Of a stretch of DNA of 64,000 bases, positions 37,636 to 46,733 are shown one piece after another; within the stretch, counting starts at the first letter, position 1, and each line of letters begins with the position of its first letter. The stretch covers positions 1-64,000 of the forward strand of contig JAFIEI010000015.1 in the NCBI GenBank assembly GCA_020832565.1, given 5' to 3'. The notes below the pieces were generated by a model that saw only the letters and a program-made list of their open reading frames with translations, was not told the DNA's origin and searched no databases. The translations under genes and the position numbers were made by a program. Origin of the DNA: Salinarimonas sp. (GTDB lineage: Bacteria > Pseudomonadota > Alphaproteobacteria > Rhizobiales > Beijerinckiaceae).

Positions 37636-38121
37636 ATGACGACGCCCGATACCTCCGCCCGCTGCACCCCCCTCATCAGGATCCAGCGCGAGGATTTCGA
37701 TATCGCTGCCGAGATCGCCGCGCTCAGCCGGGGGCGTGCGGATATCGGTGCGATCGCGAGCTTCACGGGGCTGTGCCGCGACGAGGGCGGACGGCTCTCG
37801 GCGCTGGAGCTTGAGCATTATCCCGGCATGGCCGAGGCCGAGCTCGGTCGCGTCGCGCGCGAGGCGGTGCAGCGCTGGCCGCTGACCGGGCTCGTCGCGA
37901 TCCATCGGTACGGGCTGATCCGGCCGGCAGAGAACATCGTGCTCGTCATCGCCGCCTCCTCGCATCGCCACGCGGCGTTTTCCGGTGCGGAATTCATGAT
38001 GGATTTCCTCAAGACCCGCGCGCCCTTCTGGAAGCGCGAGCATCTCGTGACCGGCGAGATCGGCGGCTGGGTCGAGGCGCGCGATGCCGACGATGCCGCC
38101 ATGGCACGCTGGGCGCAATGA
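37636..38121 (+). CDS. moaE: Molybdopterin synthase catalytic subunit
   Basis: The large subunit of molybdopterin synthase (161 aa) inserts two sulfurs from thiocarboxylated MoaD into precursor Z (cPMP). Motifs: GAIASFTGLCRDE, LELEHYPGMAE, IHRYGLI, SSHRHAAF and the active-site Lys region FLKTRAPFWKRE. It is directly downstream of moaD on the same strand. Confidence 0.96.
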   Translation: MTTPDTSARCTPLIRIQREDFDIAAEIAALSRGRADIGAIASFTGLCRDEGGRLSALELEHYPGMAEAELGRVAREAVQRWPLTGLVAIHRYGLIRPAENIVLVIAASSHRHAAFSGAEFMMDFLKTRAPFWKREHLVTGEIGGWVEARDADDAAMARWAQ

Positions 38122-38127
38122 CGGGCG

Positions 38128-38165
38128 CTTGGCGTGTGAGCGGCTGCTTGGCGTGTGAGCGGCTG
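38128..38165. repeat. 19-bp tandem duplication
   Basis: CTTGGCGTGTGAGCGGCTG occurs twice head to tail (38128-38146 and 38147-38165), followed by a third partial unit. It lies in the short spacer between moaE and the carboxylase gene. It is probably a replication-slippage product of no known function. Confidence 0.85.
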
Positions 38166-38245
38166 CTTGCCGCTTGAACCGTGACGCAACCTGACCCATA
38201 GCTGGGTCGCGGAGCAATCAAGAAAAGCCGGGGAGGCCGGGGACC

Positions 38246-39853
38246 GTGTCAGTCATCCAGAGCCAGATCGACGTGAACAGCGACAGCGCGCGTGAGAACG
38301 CTGCGCAATGGGCGCGCATCGCCGAGGAATTGCACCATCGCCGCGAGGCGGTCGCCGCCGGCGGCTCTCAACGCGCCCGCGAGCGCCATCTCGCGCGGGG
38401 CAAGCTTTTACCGCGCGAGCGGGTCATGCGCCTGCTCGATCCCGGCGCGCCCTTCCTGGAGATCGGGGCGCTCGCGGCTTTCGGCATGTATGACGACGCC
38501 ATTCACGGTGCCGGGCTGATCACCGGGATCGGTCGCGTGGCGGGCCGCGAGGTGATGATCGTGTGCAACGATTCCACCATCAAGGGCGGCACCTATTATC
38601 CCATGACGGTGAAGAAGCATCTGCGTGCCCAGGAAGTCGCCCGCGAGAACCGCTTGCCCTGCATCTATCTCGTCGATTCCGGCGGCGCCAACCTGCCGCA
38701 TCAGACGGAAGTGTTTCCCGATCGCGAACATTTCGGGCGCATCTTCTACAATCAGGCCCAGCTCTCCTCGATGGGCATCCCGCAGATCGCCTGCGTGATG
38801 GGCTCGTGCACCGCCGGCGGCGCCTATGTGCCGGCCATGTCGGACGAGACCGTGATCGTGCGTCGCCAGGGCACCATTTTCCTCGGCGGCCCACCGCTGG
38901 TGAAGGCCGCGACCGGCGAGGTCGTCACGGCGGAGGATCTCGGCGGGGCGGATGTGCATGCGCGCCAGTCCGGCGTCGCGGATCACTATGCTACCGACGA
39001 CGTGCACGCACTCTCCATCGTGCGCCGCATCGTGGGCACCCTCAACACCCGCAAGCATACCGATCTCGCCATCGCCGAGGCGGTCGAGCCGATCTACGAC
39101 ACGGCGGAGCTCGATGCGATCGTGCCCACCGATCTCAAGAAGCAATACGATATCCGCGAGCTGATCGCGCGGCTCGTCGACGGCTCCGAATTCGACGAGT
39201 TCAAGCGCCTGTTCGGCACCACGCTGGTGACGGGATTCGCCCGGCTGATGGGGATGCCCGTGGGGATCATCGCCAATAACGGCATTCTCTTCTCGGAAAG
39301 CGCCCAGAAGGGCGCGCATTTCATCGAATTGTGCTGCCAGCGCCGGATTCCGCTGCTCTTTTTGCAGAATATCACCGGCTTCATGGTCGGGCGCGAATAC
39401 GAGGCGGGCGGCATCGCCAAGGACGGCGCGAAGCTCGTCACGGCGGTGGCCTGCGCGCAGGTACCCAAGCTCACCCTGCTCGTCGGCGGCTCCTTCGGTG
39501 CAGGCAATTACGGCATGTGCGGGCGCGCCTATTCACCGCGCTTCCTCTTCACCTGGCCGAACTCCCGAATCTCGGTGATGGGCGGCGAGCAGGCCGCGAG
39601 CGTGCTCGCCACGGTCAAGCGCGACAACCTCGAAGCCGAGGGCAAGAGCTGGTCGATGGAGGAGGAAGAGGCCTTCAAGGACCCCATCCGCGCCAAATAC
39701 GAGGAAGAGGGCTCGCCCTACCATGCCACGGCGCGGCTGTGGGATGACGGCATCATCCTGCCCTCCGAGACCCGCCGCGTCCTCGGGCTCGCCCTTGCCG
39801 CGACCCTGAACGCGCCCGTCACTGAGACCCGCTTCGGCGTCTTCCGGATGTAG
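38246..39853 (+). CDS. Acyl-CoA carboxylase carboxyltransferase (beta) subunit, MCC-like
   Basis: A biotin-dependent carboxyltransferase of 535 residues, the length and sequence style of methylcrotonoyl-CoA carboxylase beta. Examples are [72 protein letters not shown], and [22 protein letters not shown]. Such enzymes act in leucine or isoprenoid degradation. The biotin-bearing alpha subunit is not in the window, so propionyl- or geranyl-CoA specificity cannot be excluded. GTG start with GGGGAGG upstream. Confidence 0.9.
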   Translation: MSVIQSQIDVNSDSARENAAQWARIAEELHHRREAVAAGGSQRARERHLARGKLLPRERVMRLLDPGAPFLEIGALAAFGMYDDAIHGAGLITGIGRVAGREVMIVCNDSTIKGGTYYPMTVKKHLRAQEVARENRLPCIYLVDSGGANLPHQTEVFPDREHFGRIFYNQAQLSSMGIPQIACVMGSCTAGGAYVPAMSDETVIVRRQGTIFLGGPPLVKAATGEVVTAEDLGGADVHARQSGVADHYATDDVHALSIVRRIVGTLNTRKHTDLAIAEAVEPIYDTAELDAIVPTDLKKQYDIRELIARLVDGSEFDEFKRLFGTTLVTGFARLMGMPVGIIANNGILFSESAQKGAHFIELCCQRRIPLLFLQNITGFMVGREYEAGGIAKDGAKLVTAVACAQVPKLTLLVGGSFGAGNYGMCGRAYSPRFLFTWPNSRISVMGGEQAASVLATVKRDNLEAEGKSWSMEEEEAFKDPIRAKYEEEGSPYHATARLWDDGIILPSETRRVLGLALAATLNAPVTETRFGVFRM

Positions 39854-39866
39854 GGGACAGTCCTTC

Positions 39867-41840
39867 TCAGAACGCTTCGCTGCGCTCGCCCGCGATCACC
39901 GCCCAGGCTTCGCCGAGGAGCGAGAGCAGGTCGCAGCCCTGATGCAGAAAAGCATCGACGCCCGCTTCGCGCATGGGCGCTTCGAGATCATCCGGATGGC
40001 CGGCGAGGAAGAGGATGGCGCAGCCTGCCTCCTTGAGCGCGCGGGCGGCTTCGACGCCGTGTTCGGCGTAAAGCGCATCGCTCGAACACAGGCAGGCCGC
40101 GCTGGCGCCGCTTTCCGCAAAAGCCTTCGCCAGCGCCTCGGCATCCGTGAAGCCCTCCTCGCCGATCGCCGCGATACCGCCCGCCGCGAAAGCGTTGCGG
40201 GCAAAGCCGGCGCGGGTGTTGAACTGGGCGAGCTTGCCGAGATTGGCGAGGAAGAGGGTCGGGCGCTCCCCGTGATCGGCCAGATGCTGATCGGAGCGAT
40301 CGCGCAGATGCTCGTAGGGCTCGGCCTCGCGACGATGCGGCAGCGCGGAAAGCAGCGTCGGTTCCACGCCCGGTGGCGGGTTCGCCGGCGCGTGCGCAGG
40401 GCCACCTGCATCGATTGCCGCGACGAGATCGGCAAAGCCCGCCGGCATGGCGGCGGCTTCCGGCTCAGGCGCTTCCGGCGGCGGTTCGCGCAGGGCGACA
40501 TCGACGGGTTTCTCGTCGAGATCGGGATAGGCGCTCACCCCGGTGATCGGGGCGCTGCGATCGGCAATGGCGGTGGCACGCGCAGCGCGCACTTCGCCGA
40601 TGCGCACCTGCAGCGCGCTTGACGCGAGGCTTGCGACGATCCCGCCTTCCGATTCGATCTGCTGGAAGACCTCCCAGGCCGTCTCGCACAGGGCCTCGGT
40701 CATAGCCTCGAAGCCCCCCGCCCCTGCCGCCGGATCAGAGACGCGCCACAGATTGCTCTCCTGCAGGAGGATATGTTGCGTGTTGCGCGCCACACGCCGC
40801 GCGAAGGCATCCGGCAGGCCGAGCGCTGCGGTGAAGGGCGTGACCGCAACGCAATCGGCGCCGCCGATTCCGGCGGAGAAGGTCGCGATCGTGGCGCGCA
40901 GCATGTTGACCCAGGGGTCACGCTGCGTCGTCATGCGCCAGGCTGTTTCCGCATGCAGGCGGATCGGGGCCGGATCGAGGCCCGCAGCCGCTTCGATACG
41001 CGCCCAGAGCCGGCGCAGCGCCCGGAATTTCGCGATGGTGGTGAACTGGTCGGCATCGGCTGCGAGCAGGAAGGCGAGATTGCCCCGGCCCTGATCGGGG
41101 GCGATGCCGGCAGCCTCCTGGGCGCGCCAATAGGCCAGCGCCGTTGCCAGGACGGCACCGAGCTCCTGCGCCTCGCTGCCCCCGGCTTCGTGGTAAGGGC
41201 GTCCATCCGCGAGGAAGACCGTTCCGGCAAATCCCTTCTGCGAAAGCGCACCTGCCGTCTCGCCACAGCGCTCGGCGATCATCTCCCAAGCTGCGGAAAA
41301 GCCCCCGTCACAGGCCGCCGCGCCGATCGGATCGAGGCCGAGATCGGCATCGAGCGCGTCGAGAGACAACCCGCGCCGCCCGGCAAGCGCAATCAGCGCA
41401 GCTGCGGCGTGGCGCCCGGAGCGCCCGGCATCGAGGCGGATATTCACGAGATCGAGCAGGACGCCGTCGAGGGCCGTGTCGAGATCGTCGAGCCCGTCGA
41501 TTCGCAGACCGAAACCGCGTGCAGCGCGCGCACCGTCGAAGACCAGCGTCAGCGCATCGGCCCCGCCCTCGAGATCCGTCAGCGCCTGCGCAGCAGCATC
41601 GGCCGGAGCGGGATGATCGATTCGCTGTGCCACCCGCCAGGGCGCATGCTCGGCGCGCACGGGCTGTGCCTGCGCCAGAGCTGCGGCGTAGAGCGGATCG
41701 ATGCGTATCCCGTCGGCGGTGTGCGAGACGAGGGTTTCCTCGAAATCGCGGCCCTTGAGCACGCCCTCGACGAGACGCATCCAGTCGTCGCGGGTGGCGG
41801 CGGGAAAGGCTTCGCCCGAAGGCGTTGGCTGATCGGTCAT
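39867..41840 (-). CDS. mutA: Methylmalonyl-CoA mutase small (beta) subunit
   Basis: A 657-residue protein of the non-catalytic subunit of heterodimeric methylmalonyl-CoA mutase. The TIM-barrel part is recognisable (FAGTVFLADGRPYHEAGGSEAQELG, WRMTTQRDPWVNMLRATIATFSAGIGGAD, NTQHILLQESNLWRVSDPAAG). The C-terminal flavodoxin-like domain is present but lacks the DxHxxG cobalamin-ligand motif, as expected for this subunit. The catalytic mutB, normally just downstream, is absent: a convergent carboxylase gene lies there instead. It must pair with a mutB elsewhere or with none. Confidence 0.9.
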   Translation of the reverse strand: MTDQPTPSGEAFPAATRDDWMRLVEGVLKGRDFEETLVSHTADGIRIDPLYAAALAQAQPVRAEHAPWRVAQRIDHPAPADAAAQALTDLEGGADALTLVFDGARAARGFGLRIDGLDDLDTALDGVLLDLVNIRLDAGRSGRHAAAALIALAGRRGLSLDALDADLGLDPIGAAACDGGFSAAWEMIAERCGETAGALSQKGFAGTVFLADGRPYHEAGGSEAQELGAVLATALAYWRAQEAAGIAPDQGRGNLAFLLAADADQFTTIAKFRALRRLWARIEAAAGLDPAPIRLHAETAWRMTTQRDPWVNMLRATIATFSAGIGGADCVAVTPFTAALGLPDAFARRVARNTQHILLQESNLWRVSDPAAGAGGFEAMTEALCETAWEVFQQIESEGGIVASLASSALQVRIGEVRAARATAIADRSAPITGVSAYPDLDEKPVDVALREPPPEAPEPEAAAMPAGFADLVAAIDAGGPAHAPANPPPGVEPTLLSALPHRREAEPYEHLRDRSDQHLADHGERPTLFLANLGKLAQFNTRAGFARNAFAAGGIAAIGEEGFTDAEALAKAFAESGASAACLCSSDALYAEHGVEAARALKEAGCAILFLAGHPDDLEAPMREAGVDAFLHQGCDLLSLLGEAWAVIAGERSEAF

Positions 41841-41932
41841 CGGCTTCCACTACAAGTGACGCTTCGGCAGGCTCTTTTTGCCCGTTTTCCGCGCAATTGG
41901 CTACCGCCTCTGCACGCATTCGGATGCGTGAA

Positions 41933-42604
41933 TCATGCCCGATCGCCGCCGCGGCGCAGCAGGAAGACACCCTGGCGACCGATCATGTTCCACATCCACC
42001 AGGGCAGCGGGATCTTCACCGGACGATCTGCGGCATCGAGGGCGACCGCACGCTCCATCACGGCACCGACTTCATCGCACAAGGAGACGAAATCGCGCAT
42101 CGTGCAGTGATGGATATTGGGCGTATCATACCAGCTATACGGCAATTGCTGGGTCACGGGCATGCGCCCGCGCAGGAGCAGTTCGAGGCGCACCCGCCAA
42201 TAACCGAAATTATGGAACGAGACGATGCAGCATTTTCCGATGCGCAGCATCTGCTCGAGCACCTCGCGCGGCCTCAGCGTCGCCTGGATCGTCTGCGACA
42301 GAATGACATAGTCAAACCCGTCATCGGGATAGTCGAACAGGTCGGTATCGGCATCGCCCTGCACCACGGCGAGCCCCTTGGCGAGGCACTGGTTGACGTT
42401 CTCGCGGTCGAGCTCGACACCGCGCGCGTCGCAATCGCGCAGATCGCGCAGCAGCGCCAGCAACGAGCCGTCACCACAGCCCACATCGAGAACGCGTGAG
42501 CCCGGCGTTACCATCTCGGCGAGCAGGAGATGGTCGGGACGCACGCCTGCGGCTGCGAGCGAGGCCTTGCGGGTGTCGAAATCGTCTGGCGGCAATGCGT
42601 TCAT
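41933..42604 (-). CDS. metW: Methionine biosynthesis protein MetW
   Basis: A methyltransferase-fold partner of MetX (223 aa), required for homoserine acylation activity in several proteobacteria. Motifs: the SAM-like [42 protein letters not shown], and the family-typical [22 protein letters not shown] and [22 protein letters not shown]. Its start overlaps the metX stop by ATGA, so it is translationally coupled. Confidence 0.96.
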   Translation of the reverse strand: MNALPPDDFDTRKASLAAAGVRPDHLLLAEMVTPGSRVLDVGCGDGSLLALLRDLRDCDARGVELDRENVNQCLAKGLAVVQGDADTDLFDYPDDGFDYVILSQTIQATLRPREVLEQMLRIGKCCIVSFHNFGYWRVRLELLLRGRMPVTQQLPYSWYDTPNIHHCTMRDFVSLCDEVGAVMERAVALDAADRPVKIPLPWWMWNMIGRQGVFLLRRGGDRA

Positions 42605-43824
42605 GCCACCCCCCGATCCCGCGCGGCGGCGTCGATGAAGCCCTGCGCGGCGGCAAACATGTCCGGCTCCTCGAGCAGGAACGCGTCATGCCCCTTGTCA
42701 CTCTCGATCTCGACGAAGGAGACCGAGGCCGCAGCGGCGTTCAGGGCGCGCACGAGCGCCCGGGAATCCTTGGTGGGGAACAGCCAGTCCGAGGTGAAGC
42801 TCATCACGCAGAAGCGGGTCTGCGTGCCCCTGAAGGCGCGCGCGATCTTGCCGTCGAACTCGGCGGCAAGATCGAAATAATCCATCGCGCGGGTGACATA
42901 GAGATAGGAGTTGGCATCGAAACGCTCGACGAAGGTCGAGCCCTGGTAGCGCAGATAGCTCTCGATCTGGAAATCCGCATCGAAGGAGAAGGTCGGCGCG
43001 GCGCGGCTTTGCAGTTTGCGGCCGAATTTCTGGTGCAACGCGCCTTCGGAGAGATAGGTCACATGTGCAGCCATGCGCGCCACGGCAAGCCCCTTGCGCG
43101 GGCGGGTGCCGCGCTCGAGATAGCGCCCCGAAGCCCAGCCGGGATCGGCCATCACAGCCTGGCGCCCGACCTCGTGGAAGGCGATGTTCTGGGCCGAATG
43201 ACGCGTGGCGGCGGCGATGGGCATGGCGGAATAGACGCGCTCGGGATAGAGCGCTGCCCATTCCAGCACCTGCATGCCGCCCATCGACCCGCCGATGACG
43301 CAGAGCAGATCGTCGATTCCGAGCTTGTCGAGCAGCATGGCCTGCGAGCGCACCATGTCGCGAATCGTCACGAGCGGAAAATCGACGCCGTAGGGCTTGC
43401 CCGTGGCGGGGTTGGTCGAGGCGGGGCCGGTCGTGCCCATGCAGCCACCGAGCACATTGGCGCAGATCACGAAATAACGGTCGGTATCGATCGCCTTGCC
43501 CGGCCCGACGAAGAGCCGCCACCAGCCGGGCTTTTCCGTCACCGGATGGACGTTGCAGGCATGCTGGTCGCCGGTCAGGGCGTGGCAGATCAGGATGGCG
43601 TTCTTGCGGTCGGGCGCGAGTTCGCCATAGGTCTGATAGGCGATCTGCCACGGCGCGAGGCTGGCACCGCAATCCATCTCGATGGGCTCGTCCTCACCGA
43701 AATGCATGACGTGGCTCGACGGGCTATCAACCTGCACGCGTGCGAGCGCAGCAAGGGTCTCGAAATCACCGTTCTGCCCTTCGGCGGTGTCCTCGGGCGA
43801 TTGATGGCGTATCGTGTCTGTCAT
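42601..43824 (-). CDS. metX: Homoserine O-acetyltransferase
   Basis: An alpha/beta hydrolase-fold acyltransferase (407 aa) that acylates homoserine, the first committed step of methionine synthesis. The nucleophile S180 lies in [13 protein letters not shown]. The catalytic Asp and His lie in SDWLFPT and KGHDAF. Some family members use succinyl-CoA, so acetyl specificity is not proven. ATG at 43824 is chosen; the open frame further upstream has no similarity. metW follows. No SAM riboswitch consensus was found in the 120 bp upstream. Confidence 0.95.
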   Translation of the reverse strand: MTDTIRHQSPEDTAEGQNGDFETLAALARVQVDSPSSHVMHFGEDEPIEMDCGASLAPWQIAYQTYGELAPDRKNAILICHALTGDQHACNVHPVTEKPGWWRLFVGPGKAIDTDRYFVICANVLGGCMGTTGPASTNPATGKPYGVDFPLVTIRDMVRSQAMLLDKLGIDDLLCVIGGSMGGMQVLEWAALYPERVYSAMPIAAATRHSAQNIAFHEVGRQAVMADPGWASGRYLERGTRPRKGLAVARMAAHVTYLSEGALHQKFGRKLQSRAAPTFSFDADFQIESYLRYQGSTFVERFDANSYLYVTRAMDYFDLAAEFDGKIARAFRGTQTRFCVMSFTSDWLFPTKDSRALVRALNAAAASVSFVEIESDKGHDAFLLEEPDMFAAAQGFIDAAARDRGVA

Positions 43825-43981
43825 GGCGCTTCTTTTGACCGGAATCCGCGCGTGATGCAACGAATTCGTTCGACTTAACGAACATTCCGCAGAGTTATGA
43901 CCGACCGTATCGTGATGCCAGCATCCGACGGTTTCCGAGAAAATCGCTTTGCTCCAAACAGCGAGCGCGCATAATCGCGCG

Positions 43982-44629
43982 ATGCGAACACACCCGAATC
44001 GCGCGACATTCACCATCCGTCTCCGGATCCCCGGCCCGGCCTTGCGGCAGGCCTATCTCGCCTGTGTGCTCATCGGGGCGTCGCTCGTCGCCGGCTGCGT
44101 GCCGCCCGGCACCCGGGTTGCGGGGCTCGAATCGGTCGATCTGCGTCGCCTGGCCGAACGCGATGGCGGGGAGGTCTGGCTGGCCTTGCCGATGGGGAAA
44201 TGGCTCGGCACGCGCGAGAATGTCGGACGCCCCGAGGCGCTGATCGCCTGTATTGCAGCCACATGCCGGAATCGGCTCGTGGTCGGCGTTTTTCGCCTGG
44301 AGGGTGAAACGGCGGATCGCGCCGAACGGGATCTGCGTGATCCGCAAATGCTCGCGCGCGGTCTTGCTGCGCAGCAAGACGATCAGGGGAACGGGAATGG
44401 TAGCGGGGCGGCGGACCGGAGAATCGATATCGACGTTGCCAGCCATGCCATCGCGGATCTTTCCGGTTTCACCATCAGCCTGACGACGCAAAGACCACGA
44501 AGCACGGGCGTCCATGCCGCAGCGATCGGCCGGCGCGAGGGGCGCGACCTGCGCGTGATCCTCGCGGTGGGTGATGACCCTCAGGTCGTGCGTGCGGCGC
44601 TGGCCCAGGTTCACGCGGAAACATTCTGA
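43982..44629 (+). CDS. Hypothetical lipoprotein
   Basis: A 215-residue protein I do not recognise. The N-terminus is basic, then a hydrophobic stretch ends in a lipobox-like LVAGC (Cys39), so it is probably an anchored lipoprotein. The middle contains [17 protein letters not shown] and a Cys pair (IACIAATC). A Gln/Gly/Asn-rich linker and a beta-rich end ([21 protein letters not shown]) follow. An in-frame TTG at 43949 is an alternative start. It is divergent from metX and ends at a bidirectional terminator. Confidence 0.65.
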   Translation: MRTHPNRATFTIRLRIPGPALRQAYLACVLIGASLVAGCVPPGTRVAGLESVDLRRLAERDGGEVWLALPMGKWLGTRENVGRPEALIACIAATCRNRLVVGVFRLEGETADRAERDLRDPQMLARGLAAQQDDQGNGNGSGAADRRIDIDVASHAIADLSGFTISLTTQRPRSTGVHAAAIGRREGRDLRVILAVGDDPQVVRAALAQVHAETF

Positions 44630-44644
44630 CGCTGACGACGCATG

Positions 44645-44680
44645 AAAAAGGCCGGCGGGTATGCCCGCCGGCCCTTCATT
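44645..44680 (-). terminator. Strong terminator shared by convergent genes
   Basis: GGCCGGCGGG (44650-44659), loop TATG, CCCGCCGGCC (44664-44673): a perfect 10-bp stem. The minus strand reads TTTTT right after it (44645-44649), serving the DUF4168 gene. The plus strand reads CTTCATTT, serving the lipoprotein gene. Confidence 0.9.
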
Positions 44681-44702
44681 TACCGAAATTGCCGGTGGCG
44701 GC

Positions 44703-45107
44703 TTACTGACCAGCCGCTTCCGCAATGAAGGTATTGATCTGCTGCATCATTTCCGGATCGGCCTGGGCAGCTTCGGCGATGGCGTTGTAGCTGTCGACAT
44801 CGATACCCGGAACCGCTTCGACGGCAGCGACCATTTCGTCATTCGCAGCCTGAGCGATCTCCTGCTGCTGCTCCTGCGATTCGGCAGCTTCCATCTGCGG
44901 CTGGTAGGCCTGGCTGATCTCCTGGATTTCCAGCGTCGCGACCGCGAAGGAGCGCAACGTATCCTCATCCACGTTCGGGGCCTGACCCGGTGCAGGCGCA
45001 GTCTGGGCGGCGGCGGGGCTGGTGACGCTGGTTCCCGTGAGGGAGGCGGCACCGAAGGCCATACCCAGAGCGGCAACGGCGGCGAGCGTGGTACGAGCGA
45101 AATTCAT
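44703..45107 (-). CDS. DUF4168-like secreted protein
   Basis: A 134-residue protein with a clear Sec signal peptide (basic start, hydrophobic 8-25, cleavage near SPAAAQT). A helical acidic domain of about 85 residues, Gln/Glu/Ala-rich, resembles DUF4168 (LRSFAVATLEIQEISQAYQPQ ... MMQQINTFIAEA). Family members are exported proteins of unknown function. AGGGA precedes the ATG. It is divergent from a sigma factor gene, 222 bp apart, and has its own strong terminator. Confidence 0.85.
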   Translation of the reverse strand: MNFARTTLAAVAALGMAFGAASLTGTSVTSPAAAQTAPAPGQAPNVDEDTLRSFAVATLEIQEISQAYQPQMEAAESQEQQQEIAQAANDEMVAAVEAVPGIDVDSYNAIAEAAQADPEMMQQINTFIAEAAGQ

Positions 45108-45329
45108 ATCGCATTCCCTTTTTCAGTTTCCGATCGATCGGCACGCCATGCCCGAACAGGCAGATACACTTGCCTACACGAGATGACGCGTTACCCTGTC
45201 AGACAGTTTCGCGGGGGCGATCGTTCCAAGGGGCGTAAAAAAAATCCGCAAGCGTCACTTTTTCGTCGCTTCGGCGCGCTCCTCTGAAACGGTCGAAGTT
45301 GAAGCGCCACAGGAGGCGATAGCCGGTCC

Positions 45330-45944
45330 ATGCAGGATACACTCAGTCGTGACGCGGTCGAAAGGCCGGACGAGCGCAATGCGCGCGAAGAGATGAAGCA
45401 GGCGTCCGAGGCGCTCTTGAAGAATGATCCGACCGAACGGCGCCGCCTGGCACAACGCATCGCGGCGGAAATTCCGGGCCTGCGCCGCTATGCGCGCAGG
45501 CTCGAGCGCAATCCCGACGCGGCGGAGGACCTCGTACAGGATTCACTCGAACGCGCCCTGCGCAAGTCACATGGCTGGCGCGGCGGCAGTCTTGCCGCCT
45601 GGCTGCGGCGTATCGTCTTCACCGTATTCGCCAACCGCCGGGCCCGCCCGCTGCGCGACGAAGCGGATGTCGTGATCGACGAGGCCCTCGAAACCGCCTC
45701 CCCGCCGCATCAGGAAGACCGGCTCGCCTGCCGCGACATCGCCCGCGCTATCGATGAGCTTCCGCGCGATCAACGCGTCGCGGTCGGTCTGGCGATTCAA
45801 CCCGAGCGCTCATACGAAGAGAACGCGGAAGCGGCAGGCATGCCGGTGGGCACATTCCGCTCGCGCCTTTCGCGCGCCCGGGAAAAGCTGCGCGAGCGGC
45901 TGAAGGCGCCGCAGACGAAGGCGGCGCATTGGCGGGTCGGATGA
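45330..45944 (+). CDS. RNA polymerase sigma factor, ECF type
   Basis: A 204-residue sigma-70-family protein with region 2 (IPGLRRYARRLERNPDAAEDLVQDSLERALRKSHGWRGGSLAAWLRRI) and region 4 (IDELPRDQRVAVGLAIQPERSYEENAEAAGMPVGTFRSRLSRAREKLRERL), and no sigma 1.1 or region 3. The 45-residue head is charged. No anti-sigma gene is adjacent, which is unusual for ECF factors. AGGAGG lies 12 bp before the ATG; a second ATG at 45393 is possible. It faces away from the DUF4168 gene, which might be a target. Confidence 0.9.
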   Translation: MQDTLSRDAVERPDERNAREEMKQASEALLKNDPTERRRLAQRIAAEIPGLRRYARRLERNPDAAEDLVQDSLERALRKSHGWRGGSLAAWLRRIVFTVFANRRARPLRDEADVVIDEALETASPPHQEDRLACRDIARAIDELPRDQRVAVGLAIQPERSYEENAEAAGMPVGTFRSRLSRAREKLRERLKAPQTKAAHWRVG

Positions 45945-45977
45945 ATTGCGCGTGATCGGATCGGGCCTTGGTGGCGC

Positions 45978-46721
45978 TCAATCCGTATCATCGTCCTGCG
46001 CCGCGACCCGGTCCTCGCCGCGATAGCCCATGGCGATCACGAAGAGCTCGGCGGAATCGGAGCGGCTCGAGGGCGGCTTGAAGTGGCGCACATTGCCGAA
46101 ATCGCGCTTGAGATCGGCCAGCAGCGCACCCTCCGTACCACCACGCAGGACCTTGGCGATATAGGTGCCGCCCTGCGCGAGTACCGAGCGCGCAAATTCC
46201 GCGCCGGTCTCGGCCAGCCCCATGATGCGCAGATGATCCGTTTTCTTGTGGCCCGTCGCATTGGCCGCCATGTCCGACATCACCACATCCGCAGGCCCGC
46301 CGAGCAGAGCGACGAGCCGCGCCGGTGCGTCCTCGTCGAGAAAATCCATCTCGACGAATTCGGCACCGGGCATCGGCTCGATCGGCAGAAGATCGATACC
46401 CACGATCTTGCCGCGCGCCTTCGTGCGCTCCGCGCCGCTCTCGTCGACGATCCCGATCTTGCGCGCGGCCACCTGCGACCAGCCGCCGGGCGCGGCGCCG
46501 AGGTCGACGATGCGCTGACCGGGCTTGAGAAACTTGAATTTCTCGTCGAGTTCCAGGAGCTTGAAGGCCGCGCGGGAGCGGTAGCCCTCGCGCTTGGCGC
46601 GCAGCACGTAGGGATCGTTAAGCTGGCGCTGCAGCCAGCGCTGCTGTGAGGGCGTGCGACCGCGCGCCTTCTTCAGCTTGACCTTGAGTGCACGCGGCGG
46701 ATTGCTTTTCTTGTCGGACAC
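45978..46721 (-). CDS. rlmE: 23S rRNA (uridine2552-2'-O)-methyltransferase
   Basis: RrmJ/FtsJ family enzyme (247 aa) that methylates U2552 in late 50S assembly. Motifs: YRSRAAFKLLELDEKFKFLKPGQRIVDLGAAPGGWSQVA with the first catalytic Lys, VMSDMAANATGHKKTDH with the Asp, and the later Lys (YIAKVLRGG) and Glu. The C-terminal 10 residues are acidic. GTG start. It lies 12 bp after the ppx stop, probably in one operon. Confidence 0.95.
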   Translation of the reverse strand: MSDKKSNPPRALKVKLKKARGRTPSQQRWLQRQLNDPYVLRAKREGYRSRAAFKLLELDEKFKFLKPGQRIVDLGAAPGGWSQVAARKIGIVDESGAERTKARGKIVGIDLLPIEPMPGAEFVEMDFLDEDAPARLVALLGGPADVVMSDMAANATGHKKTDHLRIMGLAETGAEFARSVLAQGGTYIAKVLRGGTEGALLADLKRDFGNVRHFKPPSSRSDSAELFVIAMGYRGEDRVAAQDDDTD

Positions 46722-46733
46722 GGTTCTCTCGCC

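Noticed and set aside
43825-43948. SAM-II (metA/SAM-alpha) riboswitch upstream of metX
   Set aside because: The minus-strand leader lacks the conserved core of that class and its pseudoknot partner. Only a short palindrome was found.
45108-45329. EcfG-type general stress promoter (GGAAC, 16-17 bp, CGTT)
   Set aside because: No pair of elements with the right spacing could be found in the gap between the sigma factor and the DUF4168 gene.
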